Made by a program: the position numbers and the translations under genes. The notes beneath the pieces are model-generated. The model saw nothing but the letters and a program-made list of their open reading frames with translations, was not told the DNA's origin and did not search any database. A DNA stretch of 64,000 nt from a bacterium 210917-DFI.7.65 (GTDB lineage: Bacteria; Bacillota; Clostridia; Oscillospirales; Oscillospiraceae), in contig JAJCJJ010000002.1 in NCBI GenBank assembly GCA_020555865.1, positions 248,001-312,000 on the forward strand. The letters run 5' to 3'. Positions 51,484 through 60,418 of the stretch are shown here, in pieces (position 1 is the first letter of the stretch; every line of letters begins with the position of its first letter).

Positions 51484-52265
51484 CCCAGCACCGTCCTTTC
51501 CGCCAGCTGCACCATCACGGCAGCCAACAGCATCCACAGCTCCGCACGCTGCACAAACCAGCCCGCCAGATCTCCCGAAAGCCCGCCGAACTGTCGCTGC
51601 GCCACCACGCGGCAACGCCAGAACGCCAGAAGCCCCGCCGCCACAGCGACCGCGCCCAGCAATCCGCCCAGCGCCGCCATGGCCGCTCCCACCGCCGCGG
51701 CAAGGAGCAACAGAACGCGCCCGGCGCACCGCCGGTCGGCGGCAGCGGAAAAGGCGTGGGCCAGGCCCGTATGCCTGGCCAGGGGAAAGCGGCACACCGC
51801 AAACCCCGACAGCGCCCGGGAAAACACAAACCCCAGCCCCAGTGTCCACAACGCCGGCACAGTGGGTGAAAGCGCCGCACACAAAGCAAAAGAAGCCACA
51901 AAATACGTGCACAGCCGAATTACCGCAAAGGCCCCGCAGTGAGGATCTTTCAAAATGGCCTGCTTCTGCTCTGGCGCGCCACAGCTGGCCAGGGCGTCGC
52001 ACACATCGGCATAGCCGTCGAGATGGATGCCGCCGGTAAGCAGCACCGGCAGCAGGCACAGTCCCACCCCCCGCAGTACATCCCCCACCGGCACCAAAGC
52101 GCACACCGCGCACCAGAGCCACCAGGCCGCGCCGACGACCGCACCCACCAGCGGAAAAGCACACAGGGCAAAGCGCATGTTTTTTTCGCTCCACGCACAG
52201 CGCGGCACCGGCAGCACCGAAAACATGGAAAAAGCCACGCTCAGCGTTTCCAGCATCGTTTTCAC
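51480..52265 (-). CDS. cobS: Adenosylcobinamide-GDP ribazoletransferase (cobalamin synthase)
   Basis: A membrane enzyme that joins alpha-ribazole to adenosylcobinamide-GDP. The 261-residue protein has six or seven helices with PLVGAVVG, the acidic motif GGIHLDGYADVCDAL (about residue 70) and DPHCGAFAVI. The start is probably GTG at 52265 (overlapping the cobU stop, AAGGGG upstream) or the ATG three codons later. Confidence 0.92.
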   Translation of the reverse strand: MKTMLETLSVAFSMFSVLPVPRCAWSEKNMRFALCAFPLVGAVVGAAWWLWCAVCALVPVGDVLRGVGLCLLPVLLTGGIHLDGYADVCDALASCGAPEQKQAILKDPHCGAFAVIRLCTYFVASFALCAALSPTVPALWTLGLGFVFSRALSGFAVCRFPLARHTGLAHAFSAAADRRCAGRVLLLLAAAVGAAMAALGGLLGAVAVAAGLLAFWRCRVVAQRQFGGLSGDLAGWFVQRAELWMLLAAVMVQLAERTVLG

Positions 52266-52795
52266 TGTTCCGGCCCCTTTCCCTTGTAGTACACCGCCCG
52301 GCCGGCACACACTTCGCACACCCGACCGGCCCGCTGTCCCAGCGCCCGATGAGCGGCGGCGAGCACGCGCAAATATGCGTCTGTGTCCCCGGCATACTCT
52401 TCGCCGCCCAGACATACCTCGTTGCTGACGATCACCAGGTGCTCGCACTGTTCCTCCAGCGCCGCCACACCGGCCAGAAGCGCAGTCAGTACCGCCTCCT
52501 CTTCCCGCACGCTGCCGGCGGAATATAATTCGTTGGCCGCCAAGTTCCCCAGGCATTCCAGCAGCGCACTGCCCCGACGGGGCAGACGCAGCGCCGCCAG
52601 GGCACGGCTGCATTCCAGCGTTTCAAAGCCCTTGCCTGCCCGGGCGCGGCGGTGTTTTGCAATACGGGCGCGGCATTCTTCGTCCCAAGGCTGCATGGTA
52701 GCTACATACCAGCGCGGAGGAGGCAGTGCCGCCAACAGGCTCTCGGCGTAAGCGCTTTTTCCGCTCCGCGCACCGCCGATTATCAGCGTCGTCAT
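52262..52795 (-). CDS. cobU: Adenosylcobinamide kinase / guanylyltransferase
   Basis: Activates adenosylcobinamide by phosphorylation and GMP transfer. The 177-residue protein has the P-loop IIGGARSGKSAYAE, the RIAKHRRARAGKGFETLE segment with the catalytic His, LLECLGNLAANEL and VIVSNEVCLGG. It is complete, in contrast to the short CobU-like gene downstream. Confidence 0.93.
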   Translation of the reverse strand: MTTLIIGGARSGKSAYAESLLAALPPPRWYVATMQPWDEECRARIAKHRRARAGKGFETLECSRALAALRLPRRGSALLECLGNLAANELYSAGSVREEEAVLTALLAGVAALEEQCEHLVIVSNEVCLGGEEYAGDTDAYLRVLAAAHRALGQRAGRVCEVCAGRAVYYKGKGPEQ

Positions 52796-53904
52796 TGCGC
52801 GCCCTCCTGCGGTACATAAGCCGGGATGCCATAGACATCAAAAGTTGTCCCACGGTACACCGCCAAGGCCATGTCCAGCAGCGGCATAGCCGCCACGGCG
52901 CCGGTCCCCTCCCCCAGACGCATCTGCGCCGCAATCAGCGGCGTTTTTCCCAGCGCCCGCAGCACGGCGCTGTGGCCCGGCTCGGCCGACACATGGCTGG
53001 CAAACACCGCCGCTCCCACCGCAGGACACAGGCGCAGAGCACACAGCGCCGCCACAGCGCTGATGAACCCATCCATCAGCACCGGCACGCGATAGAGCGC
53101 CCCGCCCAAAAACACGCCGCACAGCCCCGCCAAGTCAAAGCCTCCCACTTTGGCCAGCACATCCAGTGCGTCGGCCGGGTCGGGCCGGTTCACCGCCAGG
53201 GCAGTATCCACAGCCCAGCGTTTGCGCCGCAGCCCCGCATCGGAGAGACCCGCGCCCCTTCCCGTCATAGCCCGGGCCGGCTGTCTCAGCAGGGCGCAGG
53301 CCACCGCCGCGCTGGTGGTGGTGTTGCCGATACCCATTTCACCGGTAGCCAGCAACGTGCACCCACGTTCCTGTTCCGTGCGCACCAGCGCCGCACCGGT
53401 CAGAACAGCCTGCTCGGCCTGGGCACGGGTCATGGCAGGCCCCTCAGTGATGTCTGCGGTGCCTGCGCCGATGCGGCGTTCCAGCAGTCCTGCCCCGGAC
53501 ACAGGTTTCTGCATCCCCATGTCTACCGTAATCACATCGCAGTGCGCCAGAGCAGCCATCTGCCCCACACTGGAGCGGCCCGCGGCAATGCTGCGCGCCG
53601 CTACTGCGGTAACGGTGCTGTCCACCTGGCTCACACCCTGGCGCACCACGCCATTGTCGGCGCACAGCACCAGCACTGCACGTGTGTCAAAGCGCACCTC
53701 TGCGCTCTGCCCCAATGCCGCAGCATCTTCCACTGCTGCCTCCAGCAGCCCCAAACTGCCCAAAGGCTTCGCCACCGCCGCCCAGCGGCGGTGCGCCTCC
53801 ACCCGGGCGGCCTCCGCCGCCGCGCAGCCGGATGCCTGTTCTGCTTCCACCGCCCGCAGCAGGGTCGGCAGCGCAGCAGGTACGCCGTTGCTTTGTTCTT
53901 TCAT
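52792..53904 (-). CDS. cobT: Nicotinate-nucleotide:dimethylbenzimidazole phosphoribosyltransferase
   Basis: Makes alpha-ribazole phosphate for the lower ligand. The 370-residue protein shows KPLGSLGLLEAAVEDAA at the start, VLCADNGVVRQGVSQV, TGEMGIGNTTTSAAV and a C-terminal LRLGEGTGAVAAMPLLDMA containing the catalytic Glu region. It overlaps cobU by four nucleotides. Confidence 0.94.
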   Translation of the reverse strand: MKEQSNGVPAALPTLLRAVEAEQASGCAAAEAARVEAHRRWAAVAKPLGSLGLLEAAVEDAAALGQSAEVRFDTRAVLVLCADNGVVRQGVSQVDSTVTAVAARSIAAGRSSVGQMAALAHCDVITVDMGMQKPVSGAGLLERRIGAGTADITEGPAMTRAQAEQAVLTGAALVRTEQERGCTLLATGEMGIGNTTTSAAVACALLRQPARAMTGRGAGLSDAGLRRKRWAVDTALAVNRPDPADALDVLAKVGGFDLAGLCGVFLGGALYRVPVLMDGFISAVAALCALRLCPAVGAAVFASHVSAEPGHSAVLRALGKTPLIAAQMRLGEGTGAVAAMPLLDMALAVYRGTTFDVYGIPAYVPQEGAQ

Positions 53905-55268
53905 GTCTGTTTCTCCTTTTTTGCACTATAGCGCCGCGCCGCAGCCACAAAGCGCTGCGCCAGCGCCGGATGCCCGGCAAAATAAAGATGGGGGAAAGCG
54001 GCGTACAGCGTGTCTGTGGTAAACCCGCAACGCCAAGTGCGGCCAGTCAAAGGTTTTTCCACACCCAGATCCACGCCATTTTCCGTGGAATCCCAATGAT
54101 GGAACTCATGCACCGGTACACGTTCTCCTGCGCGCAGCAACAGGCTCTCCTTCTCCGCCGCGAGCCGGGCATAACCAAAGCGCACCAGGCCTTCTTTTCG
54201 CTCCGCCTTTCCAGGAAGCACACCAGCCATGGGATACCACTGCCCATCCGTTCCCTGCAGCGCCTGCCCCAGATACAAAAAGCCGCCGCACTCGGCCACT
54301 GTGGGCATGCCACCTGTCACCGCTGCCGCCACCGCGCAGCGGCCAGCCTCGTTTTCCGCCAGCGACCGGGCATACAGCTCCGGGTAACCCCCGGGAAGAT
54401 ACAGCGCGCAGGCTCCCTCCGGCAACGCCCGGTCGTCCAGGGGTCGGAAAGGCAGCAGCTGCGCCCCACAGCGGCGCAGCATGTCCAGACTTTCGGCATA
54501 GGTAAAACAAAAGGCTTCGTCCTGCGCCACAGCGATAGGCACACGCAGCGCGCCCGGCTCCGTTTCCCGATCCGGCAGCGGACGCGCCGGGCCGCGGCCT
54601 AACGCAAAAAAACGAGGCCAGTCCAGCGTCTCCTCCAGCACCGCCGCCACAGCGCACAGGCGCGCCGCCAAATCCTTGATCTCCCCAGCGGTACGCAGGC
54701 CCAGATGGCGGCTTTCCACCACCGCCGTTTCCATATGAGGCAGGTACCCCAGCACGGGCAGGCCCGTTTCCCGCTCCAGCATCGGTGAAAGCGTTTGGTA
54801 CAGCATAGCGGAGCAGTCCGTTAAAAACAAAGCTGCAATGTGACTGTCCCGCCGGAACGCCTGCAAGCCCTTTACCTGAGCCGCCAGGGTCAGGCTGCTG
54901 CCTTTAGGCCGCAGACACAGCAGCACAGGGAGTCCCAGCGTATCGGCCATATGCCAGGCGCTGGCGCGATCCGTGACACCGCCCAGACCGTCATACAGCC
55001 CCATGACCCCCTCGACAATGGCTGCACCATGCCCGGCACAGCCGCGCGCATACAGACGGCGTACCGCCGTTTCGTCGCTCAAAAACAAATCAAGGTTGCA
55101 ACTGGCCACACCCAGCACCGCACGGTGGAACATGGAATCGATATAATCCGGCCCGCACTTGAACGCACAAGGAGACAGACCACGCCTTTTCAGCGCCTGC
55201 AGCAGAGCGCAGGCAAGCACCGTTTTTCCGCCGCCCGAAGCTGGGGCAGCCACCAGCCACTCAATCAT
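53901..55268 (-). CDS. cbiA: Cobyrinate a,c-diamide synthase
   Basis: Amidates cobyrinate at the a and c carboxylates using glutamine and ATP. The 455-residue protein has an ATPase domain (VAAPASGGGKTVLACALLQALKRRG, CGPDYIDSMFH, VEGVMGLYDG) and an amidotransferase domain with the Cys in TVAECGGFLYLGQ and VHEFHHWDS. It overlaps both neighbours. Confidence 0.94.
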   Translation of the reverse strand: MIEWLVAAPASGGGKTVLACALLQALKRRGLSPCAFKCGPDYIDSMFHRAVLGVASCNLDLFLSDETAVRRLYARGCAGHGAAIVEGVMGLYDGLGGVTDRASAWHMADTLGLPVLLCLRPKGSSLTLAAQVKGLQAFRRDSHIAALFLTDCSAMLYQTLSPMLERETGLPVLGYLPHMETAVVESRHLGLRTAGEIKDLAARLCAVAAVLEETLDWPRFFALGRGPARPLPDRETEPGALRVPIAVAQDEAFCFTYAESLDMLRRCGAQLLPFRPLDDRALPEGACALYLPGGYPELYARSLAENEAGRCAVAAAVTGGMPTVAECGGFLYLGQALQGTDGQWYPMAGVLPGKAERKEGLVRFGYARLAAEKESLLLRAGERVPVHEFHHWDSTENGVDLGVEKPLTGRTWRCGFTTDTLYAAFPHLYFAGHPALAQRFVAAARRYSAKKEKQT

Positions 55269-56460
55269 TTCCCCCTCCTGCGATCAAAAACACCGGGTTG
55301 TTTGCTTGCAATAAATGGAGTCCTCCGGCGCCTTTCGTTTCGCTCACGCTCAGCTGCGCCGCCTGCGGCGTCAAGCCGTTCCGCTGCAGGACCTCCATGG
55401 CCCGCCCTACCGTCTCCAGGGCGATAGCGGAGATCACAATGCGCGCCCGTGCATTTTTTTGAAGCGCTGCCGCTACAATCGCATCCAGCGCCCCGCCGCC
55501 GCCACCGACGAACACGCCCTCCGGCGCGGGCAGTTCCTCCAATGCCTCCGGCGCACGGCCCTCTACCACGCGCAAGTTCCAGGCGCAGAACTTCTCCCGA
55601 TTGGCCCGAATCAGCGCGCAGGCCTCGCTGCGGCGCTCCACGGCGTATACTGCACCCCGGCGGCATTGAACTGCCAGTTCCACGCTCACGCTGCCCGTGC
55701 CTGCGCCCACGTCCCAGTATACGCCACGCTCCGCCGCACCCAACTGCGCCAACACCGCCGCACGTACCATCTGTTTGGTCATGGGCACCGCACCGCGCAC
55801 AAAAGCTGCGTCGGGCCAGCCGGGCGCGCGCCGCGGCGCACAAGGCGCCGCCTCGGCCAGCAGCACGGAAAGGGACGCGAAAGATTCCGCCTGCAGCTCC
55901 TCTGCTGTACCACACACAATACGCTCACCGGCACAGGCAAGGTTTTCGCCCACCGTTACCGGCAAACGCCCAAGGCCCGCTTCACTCAAACGTGCGCACA
56001 ACGCCGCCGGTCCCAGCGCGCCGCCGGTAAGAAAAAACGTACTTTTGCCTTCCATCACCGCCGCCGCCGGATCGCAGTCTGTCCCGTGAGCCGAACACAG
56101 CGTCCAGTCCTGCCAGGGCCGGCCCAGCCGGGCCGCCAGCAGCTGCACGCTGGAAAGGCCGGGAAGTACACGCGCCTCTATTCCCTGCTCCCGCAGCCGG
56201 AGCAACATCTGCCGCGCACCGGAATAAAATCCAATATCGCCGCTGTACACCACGGCACAGGGTCCGCTTTCGGCCAGAAGGAGCGCTATTAGATCCTCGG
56301 GCCGGACAGCGGCGATGCGCCGGGCCGGATACTCCGGCCCCAGTCCTTCCAGCAGCCGCGGCGCGCCCAGAATGCACGCCGCCGCCCGCAGTGCAGCCCG
56401 GGCCTGCGCTGTGAGCGTCTCCTCCGCTCCACTGCCCAGAGCAATCAATGTCACCTGCAT
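55261..56460 (-). CDS. cbiET: Cobalt-precorrin-7/6B methyltransferase-decarboxylase, CbiE-CbiT fusion
   Basis: A 399-residue fusion. Residues 1-205 are the CbiE C5-methyltransferase (tetrapyrrole methylase fold; VVYSGDIGFYSGARQM, LPGLSSVQLLAARLG). Residues about 215-399 are the CbiT C15-methyltransferase/C12 decarboxylase (MTKQMVRAAVLAQLG, VYWDVGAGTGSVSVELA for SAM binding, VFVGGGGGALDAIV). CobL of aerobic bacteria has the same layout. Confidence 0.93.
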   Translation of the reverse strand: MQVTLIALGSGAEETLTAQARAALRAAACILGAPRLLEGLGPEYPARRIAAVRPEDLIALLLAESGPCAVVYSGDIGFYSGARQMLLRLREQGIEARVLPGLSSVQLLAARLGRPWQDWTLCSAHGTDCDPAAAVMEGKSTFFLTGGALGPAALCARLSEAGLGRLPVTVGENLACAGERIVCGTAEELQAESFASLSVLLAEAAPCAPRRAPGWPDAAFVRGAVPMTKQMVRAAVLAQLGAAERGVYWDVGAGTGSVSVELAVQCRRGAVYAVERRSEACALIRANREKFCAWNLRVVEGRAPEALEELPAPEGVFVGGGGGALDAIVAAALQKNARARIVISAIALETVGRAMEVLQRNGLTPQAAQLSVSETKGAGGLHLLQANNPVFLIAGGGND

Positions 56461-57194
56461 TCAAGTACCTCCCTGCATCGGCGCAGCACCGTGTTATAGT
56501 CTGCGCCCTCTTCCCGCGGACGGCGGAGCACGATCAGCTGTGCTTCAGCAGCCGCAGCAGCCGCAGCCTTTTCTGCAAAGCCCCCCGCCGCGCCGCCGTC
56601 TTTGGTAACAAGAAACCGAATGGAAAACTGGCGCAGCAGCGCCTCGTTCAGCGCCTGACTGAAGGGACCCTGCATGGCCACAATGTGGCTCCCGGAAATT
56701 CCCGCCGCCGCGCACGCTTCCAGGCTTTCCCGCAACGGGAGCACACGCACATACAGCCGCTGCACATCCACACCGGCAAAGGCGGCCAGCTCTTTGGCTC
56801 CAGTGGTCAAAAAGATGTTGCCCTCTGTCTGTTCAAGGTGTACCGCAGCCTGCCGCGCCGTGGAAAACACTGCCGCGTCCGCCGGGAGCGGACTTTCCCG
56901 CCGCAGCAGGCGCAGCCGGGGTACTCCGGCGCGCGCGCAGGCTGCGGCGATGTTTCCGCTGGCCCGCACCGCATAGGGATGCGTGGCGTCCACGCACAGC
57001 GCCGCACCATGCAGCACCTTTTCCATTTCCGCTTCTTCCAGCCGGCCCGTGCGCACGGAAACGCCGGAGCATGTACCCTGCTCCCGGCAGCCATACTCCG
57101 TGGCTACACACACAGTGACCTGTGCACCCAGCGCCACCAGCGCGCCGGAAAGCATCCGTCCTTCTGTGGTGCCGCCGAACAGAACGACCTTCAC
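56451..57194 (-). CDS. cbiJ: Cobalt-precorrin-6A reductase
   Basis: An NAD(P)H-dependent reductase of the macrocycle. The 247-residue protein begins MKVVLFGGTTEGRMLSGALVALGAQVTVCVATEYG and has CVDATHPYAVRASGNIAAACA, RLLRRESPL and VTKDGGAAGGFAEKA, all typical of CbiJ/CobK. Confidence 0.92.
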   Translation of the reverse strand: MKVVLFGGTTEGRMLSGALVALGAQVTVCVATEYGCREQGTCSGVSVRTGRLEEAEMEKVLHGAALCVDATHPYAVRASGNIAAACARAGVPRLRLLRRESPLPADAAVFSTARQAAVHLEQTEGNIFLTTGAKELAAFAGVDVQRLYVRVLPLRESLEACAAAGISGSHIVAMQGPFSQALNEALLRQFSIRFLVTKDGGAAGGFAEKAAAAAAAEAQLIVLRRPREEGADYNTVLRRCREVLECR

Positions 57195-57937
57195 AGTTTT
57201 TCCTTCCTTTCATAGCCCCGAGGCGTGATCATCCGCCCACCTTCAGCTATGGTGGATGACGCCCCAATAAACACCGTGGTGTACATATCCGCCGGCGTTT
57301 CGCGCAGCGCCTCCAGAGTCAGAAGGTGCACCCTTTCGCCCTCCCGGCCAATATTGCGCGCCAAACCGCACACCGTATCCGCCTTTTTTCCAGCGGAAAG
57401 CAGGACATTGCAGGCCCGGCGCAGATAGTCCGCACGTTTGCGGGAGGCAGTGTTATACAAACACAGAACAAAATCCCCCGCCGCTGCACAGCGCAGGCGT
57501 TTTTCAATCACATCCCAGGGCGTTAGCAGATCCGACAGGGAGATCACGCAAAAATCATGCCCCAGCGGCGCGCCAAGCAGCGCCGCACCGGACAAAGCCG
57601 CCGTGACACCGGGCACCACCTCAATGTCCACGTCCGTGAATTCCTTTCCCATCTGCAGCAGCAGCCCGGCCATACCGTATACTCCCGCGTCGCCGCTGCA
57701 CACCAGTGCCACAGTTTTGCCCTGCGCCGCCGTTGCCAGCGCCCAGCGGCAGCGCTCAATTTCCTCGCGCATCCCGGTGGCATAGGTTTCTTTGCAGGGA
57801 AACTGCGCCGCAGCCAGCGCCACATAGGCCGTATAGCCGCACAGAACGTCCGCCGCTTCCAGGGCTGCGCGGGCCTGCAGCGTCAGGTAAACGCCGTCGC
57901 CGGGACCGAGGCCCACAACATATACCTTATGTCCCAT
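57191..57937 (-). CDS. cbiH: Cobalt-precorrin-3B C17-methyltransferase
   Basis: A 248-residue tetrapyrrole methylase that also drives ring contraction. Motifs: VYVVGLGPGDGVYLTLQARAALEAADVLCGYTAYV, VALVCSGDAGVYGMAGLLLQM, EVVPGVTAALSGAALLGAPLGHDFCVISLSDLLTPWDVIEKRL. It overlaps cbiG by 11 nt. Confidence 0.93.
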   Translation of the reverse strand: MGHKVYVVGLGPGDGVYLTLQARAALEAADVLCGYTAYVALAAAQFPCKETYATGMREEIERCRWALATAAQGKTVALVCSGDAGVYGMAGLLLQMGKEFTDVDIEVVPGVTAALSGAALLGAPLGHDFCVISLSDLLTPWDVIEKRLRCAAAGDFVLCLYNTASRKRADYLRRACNVLLSAGKKADTVCGLARNIGREGERVHLLTLEALRETPADMYTTVFIGASSTIAEGGRMITPRGYERKEKL

Positions 57938-58931
57938 CGTATTGCCATCTCCAATCTGGCGCCCAGGGCGCCGCAGCCAGTGCCATCGTCACACCGCCAA
58001 TGGTTTCCTTGCGGTGCAGAAGTGTTCCTCCGCTGCGCAGCACCGCACTGCGCTCGCATACATTGTCCACTCCCACCGTGCGTGCCACAAAGGCCGAAGC
58101 AGTGAACGTACCCTCCACTGCGCCCAGAGCTGCCGCACTGTAAAACCGGCAGGGCCAGCCGTGCGCTGCACAAAACGCCAGAAGACCCGGTTCGTTTTCC
58201 TTCACATCAATGCTGGCCGCGCCGAAAATAGCCTGCTCCCACACGCCGCTGCGGCGCACCAGCTGAGCAAAGGCGTCCTCCAACGCCGCATGAGGCGTGT
58301 TTTTCCGGCACCCAATGCCCAACGCCACGATGCGCGGCGCCAAGCGCAGCGCATCCGCCTCCGCACTGCCGCGCACAGCGACACACACCTGCGCTTCTTT
58401 CTGTCCAATCAGCTCCACGCCCGCCGGCGCGGCGCCGGCAATGGGCCAGGGGCAGCGCACCCGCACCAGCTCTCCCGCCAGCAGCCGGCCCGACACCGTT
58501 TTGATCGCGTCTTGATTCACCACAGCACAGCCTTGCCGCCGCGCCCATTCATCCACAGCGAACACACCGTTCACATCAGTGGCCGTGGTGATGACGCTCA
58601 CCGCTCCGCATAACCGACCGATGCGCCGGGCCAGGTCGTTCGCTCCGCCCAGGTGGCCCGAGAGCAGCGGCACAGCAAAGCGCCCCGCCTCGTCCACCGC
58701 CACCACAGCGGGATCTGTGCTTTTATTCTGCACAAAGGGCGCAATGGCTCGTACGGCAATGCCTACCGCCCCCACAAACACCAGCGCGTCGTACGCGGTA
58801 AAGGCCTTCTCCGTCCAGCCGGAGAGGGAAACCGCCCCGCCGCAGCGCTGCGCCGTGCCGCCCAACTTCTCTGCCAAATATCCGGCCAGCGCCTGGCCCT
58901 GTGCCGAAAACGACAGCAGCGCGATCTTCAC
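57927..58931 (-). CDS. cbiG: Cobalt-precorrin-5A hydrolase
   Basis: Opens the delta-lactone of cobalt-precorrin-5A and releases acetaldehyde. The 334-residue protein has FVGAVGIAVRAIAPFVQNKSTDPAVVAVDEAGRFAVPLLSGHLGGAN, TTATDVNGVFAVDEWAR, and the C-terminal CbiG domain LGIGCRKNTPHAALEDAF with the basic motif. The start is a GTG at 58931 that overlaps the cbiF stop (GTGA); the frame upstream of it has no similarity. Confidence 0.92.
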   Translation of the reverse strand: MKIALLSFSAQGQALAGYLAEKLGGTAQRCGGAVSLSGWTEKAFTAYDALVFVGAVGIAVRAIAPFVQNKSTDPAVVAVDEAGRFAVPLLSGHLGGANDLARRIGRLCGAVSVITTATDVNGVFAVDEWARRQGCAVVNQDAIKTVSGRLLAGELVRVRCPWPIAGAAPAGVELIGQKEAQVCVAVRGSAEADALRLAPRIVALGIGCRKNTPHAALEDAFAQLVRRSGVWEQAIFGAASIDVKENEPGLLAFCAAHGWPCRFYSAAALGAVEGTFTASAFVARTVGVDNVCERSAVLRSGGTLLHRKETIGGVTMALAAAPWAPDWRWQYDGT

Positions 58932-59686
58932 CGCTCCCGCCCCTCTCGAAACGCCGTGGTAAACGCCGGGTCGTAGAGCTTGCTGCGCGCATATTCTGCG
59001 CCCAGAAATGCCCCCACCAGCAGCAGCGCCGTTTTGGTGATGCCCGCCGCTGCACCGGCGGCAGCCAGCGTACCCACCGTGCAGCGCACCACGCACTCGT
59101 CGGGCCAGGTGGCTTTGTACACGATGGCAGCGGGGGTGTCCTCGTGGTACGCCCCTTCCAGCAGCGCCTGTTGCACGCCCTCCAAGTTGCCGGCAGAGAG
59201 AAAGAGCGCCATAGACGCGCCATGAGCGGCCAAGGCAGGCAGGGCTTCCCGTTCCGGAACGCCGGTGCGCCCAGCCAGGCGCGTCACGATCAGCGTCTGA
59301 CTGACGCCGGGCAGCGTGTATTCCGCTCCCAGCGCCGCCGCCGCACCGCAAAAGGAGGAAACGCCGGGCGTGTCATCCCAGGGAATGCCGAGCGCATCCA
59401 GCGCATCCATCTGCTCGCGCACCGCACCGTACAGGCTGGGATCCCCCGTGTGCAGGCGCACAGTATCCTGTCCCTGCGCTTCCGCTGCCTGCATTTGCGC
59501 CAGGACCTCCTCCAGTGTCATCTCCGCGCTGTTGTAAATCTCTACCCCCGGCCGCGTGTTTTCCAGCAAGGCCGGGTTCACCAGGCTGCCCGCGTAGATC
59601 ACCACGTCCGCGCGCTGCAGCAGCGCCGCCCCCCGCAGCGTGATCAGATCCGGCGCGCCGGGGCCGGCACCCACAAAATGCACCAT
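58928..59686 (-). CDS. cbiF: Cobalt-precorrin-4 C11-methyltransferase
   Basis: A 252-residue tetrapyrrole methylase. VHFVGAGPGAPDLITLRGAALLQRADVVIYAGSLVNPALL, VRLHTGDPSLYGAVREQMDAL and DTPGVSSFCGAAAALGAEYTLPGVSQTLIVTR identify CbiF/CobM. It lies 21 nt after cbiL. Confidence 0.94.
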   Translation of the reverse strand: MVHFVGAGPGAPDLITLRGAALLQRADVVIYAGSLVNPALLENTRPGVEIYNSAEMTLEEVLAQMQAAEAQGQDTVRLHTGDPSLYGAVREQMDALDALGIPWDDTPGVSSFCGAAAALGAEYTLPGVSQTLIVTRLAGRTGVPEREALPALAAHGASMALFLSAGNLEGVQQALLEGAYHEDTPAAIVYKATWPDECVVRCTVGTLAAAGAAAGITKTALLLVGAFLGAEYARSKLYDPAFTTAFREGRER

Positions 59687-59707
59687 GTCCGCTTTCTCCT
59701 TTCCTGT

Positions 59708-60418
59708 TTATGACGATGCGTCATCTGCGTCGGCCGGCACCAGAAACGTGGTGAAATAGCCGCTGCGCGCAGGTGCGCAGCGCAGCGTGGCGCACAGCAT
59801 TTCCTCCGGCAGACCGCAGTTGACCGCCAGAGCCGCCCGGTCGTCCAGCCCTTTGTCCCGCAGCATCTGCAGTGCCCGTCCATACTCCTCTCCGGATTTC
59901 ATCAGCACCTTGCTGCCCGGCCAGGCCAGAGCCTCCTCCAAATCGGTTGTTCCCGCCGGCACGATATGCAGCGGCGCATCCATCTCCGTGAGGCTCCTCC
60001 CCAGGGCCGCGGCCGCAGCACAGAAGCTGGGTACACCGGGGATCTGCTTCACCGCATATCCCCTTTCCCGCAGCAGCGCCAGGAAGTAGCTGCTGCTGGC
60101 ATATACCGACGTGTCTCCCAGGCAGACCATGGCCGTATCACGCCCTGCATCCAGATGCGCAGCCAGAACCGCGGCGGCCTCCTCGTGGCACATCCGGCGC
60201 GCCGCCGCGCCGCGCTCCATGGCCAGCGGCAGCGGTACGATCGTCTTTTGCGACAGATCCACCGCCCGGGCGGCAATGGAGAGCGCCGTCATAGCCCCGC
60301 CCTTTCCCCGGGGCGCGGCAATCACTGCGCAGCCCTGCAAAATACGCAGCGCCTTTTGCGTCAGCAGTTCCGGATCCCCGGGGCCGACACCCACGGCGTA
60401 AAATGTTCCTTTTTTCAT
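59708..60418 (-). CDS. cbiL: Cobalt-precorrin-2 C20-methyltransferase
   Basis: A 236-residue tetrapyrrole methylase with FYAVGVGPGDPELLTQKALRIL, VCLGDTSVYASSSYFLALL and IPGVPSFCAAAAALGRSLTE. I choose the ATG at 60418, which overlaps the end of cbiD and gives the standard N-terminus. Confidence 0.93.
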   Translation of the reverse strand: MKKGTFYAVGVGPGDPELLTQKALRILQGCAVIAAPRGKGGAMTALSIAARAVDLSQKTIVPLPLAMERGAAARRMCHEEAAAVLAAHLDAGRDTAMVCLGDTSVYASSSYFLALLRERGYAVKQIPGVPSFCAAAAALGRSLTEMDAPLHIVPAGTTDLEEALAWPGSKVLMKSGEEYGRALQMLRDKGLDDRAALAVNCGLPEEMLCATLRCAPARSGYFTTFLVPADADDASS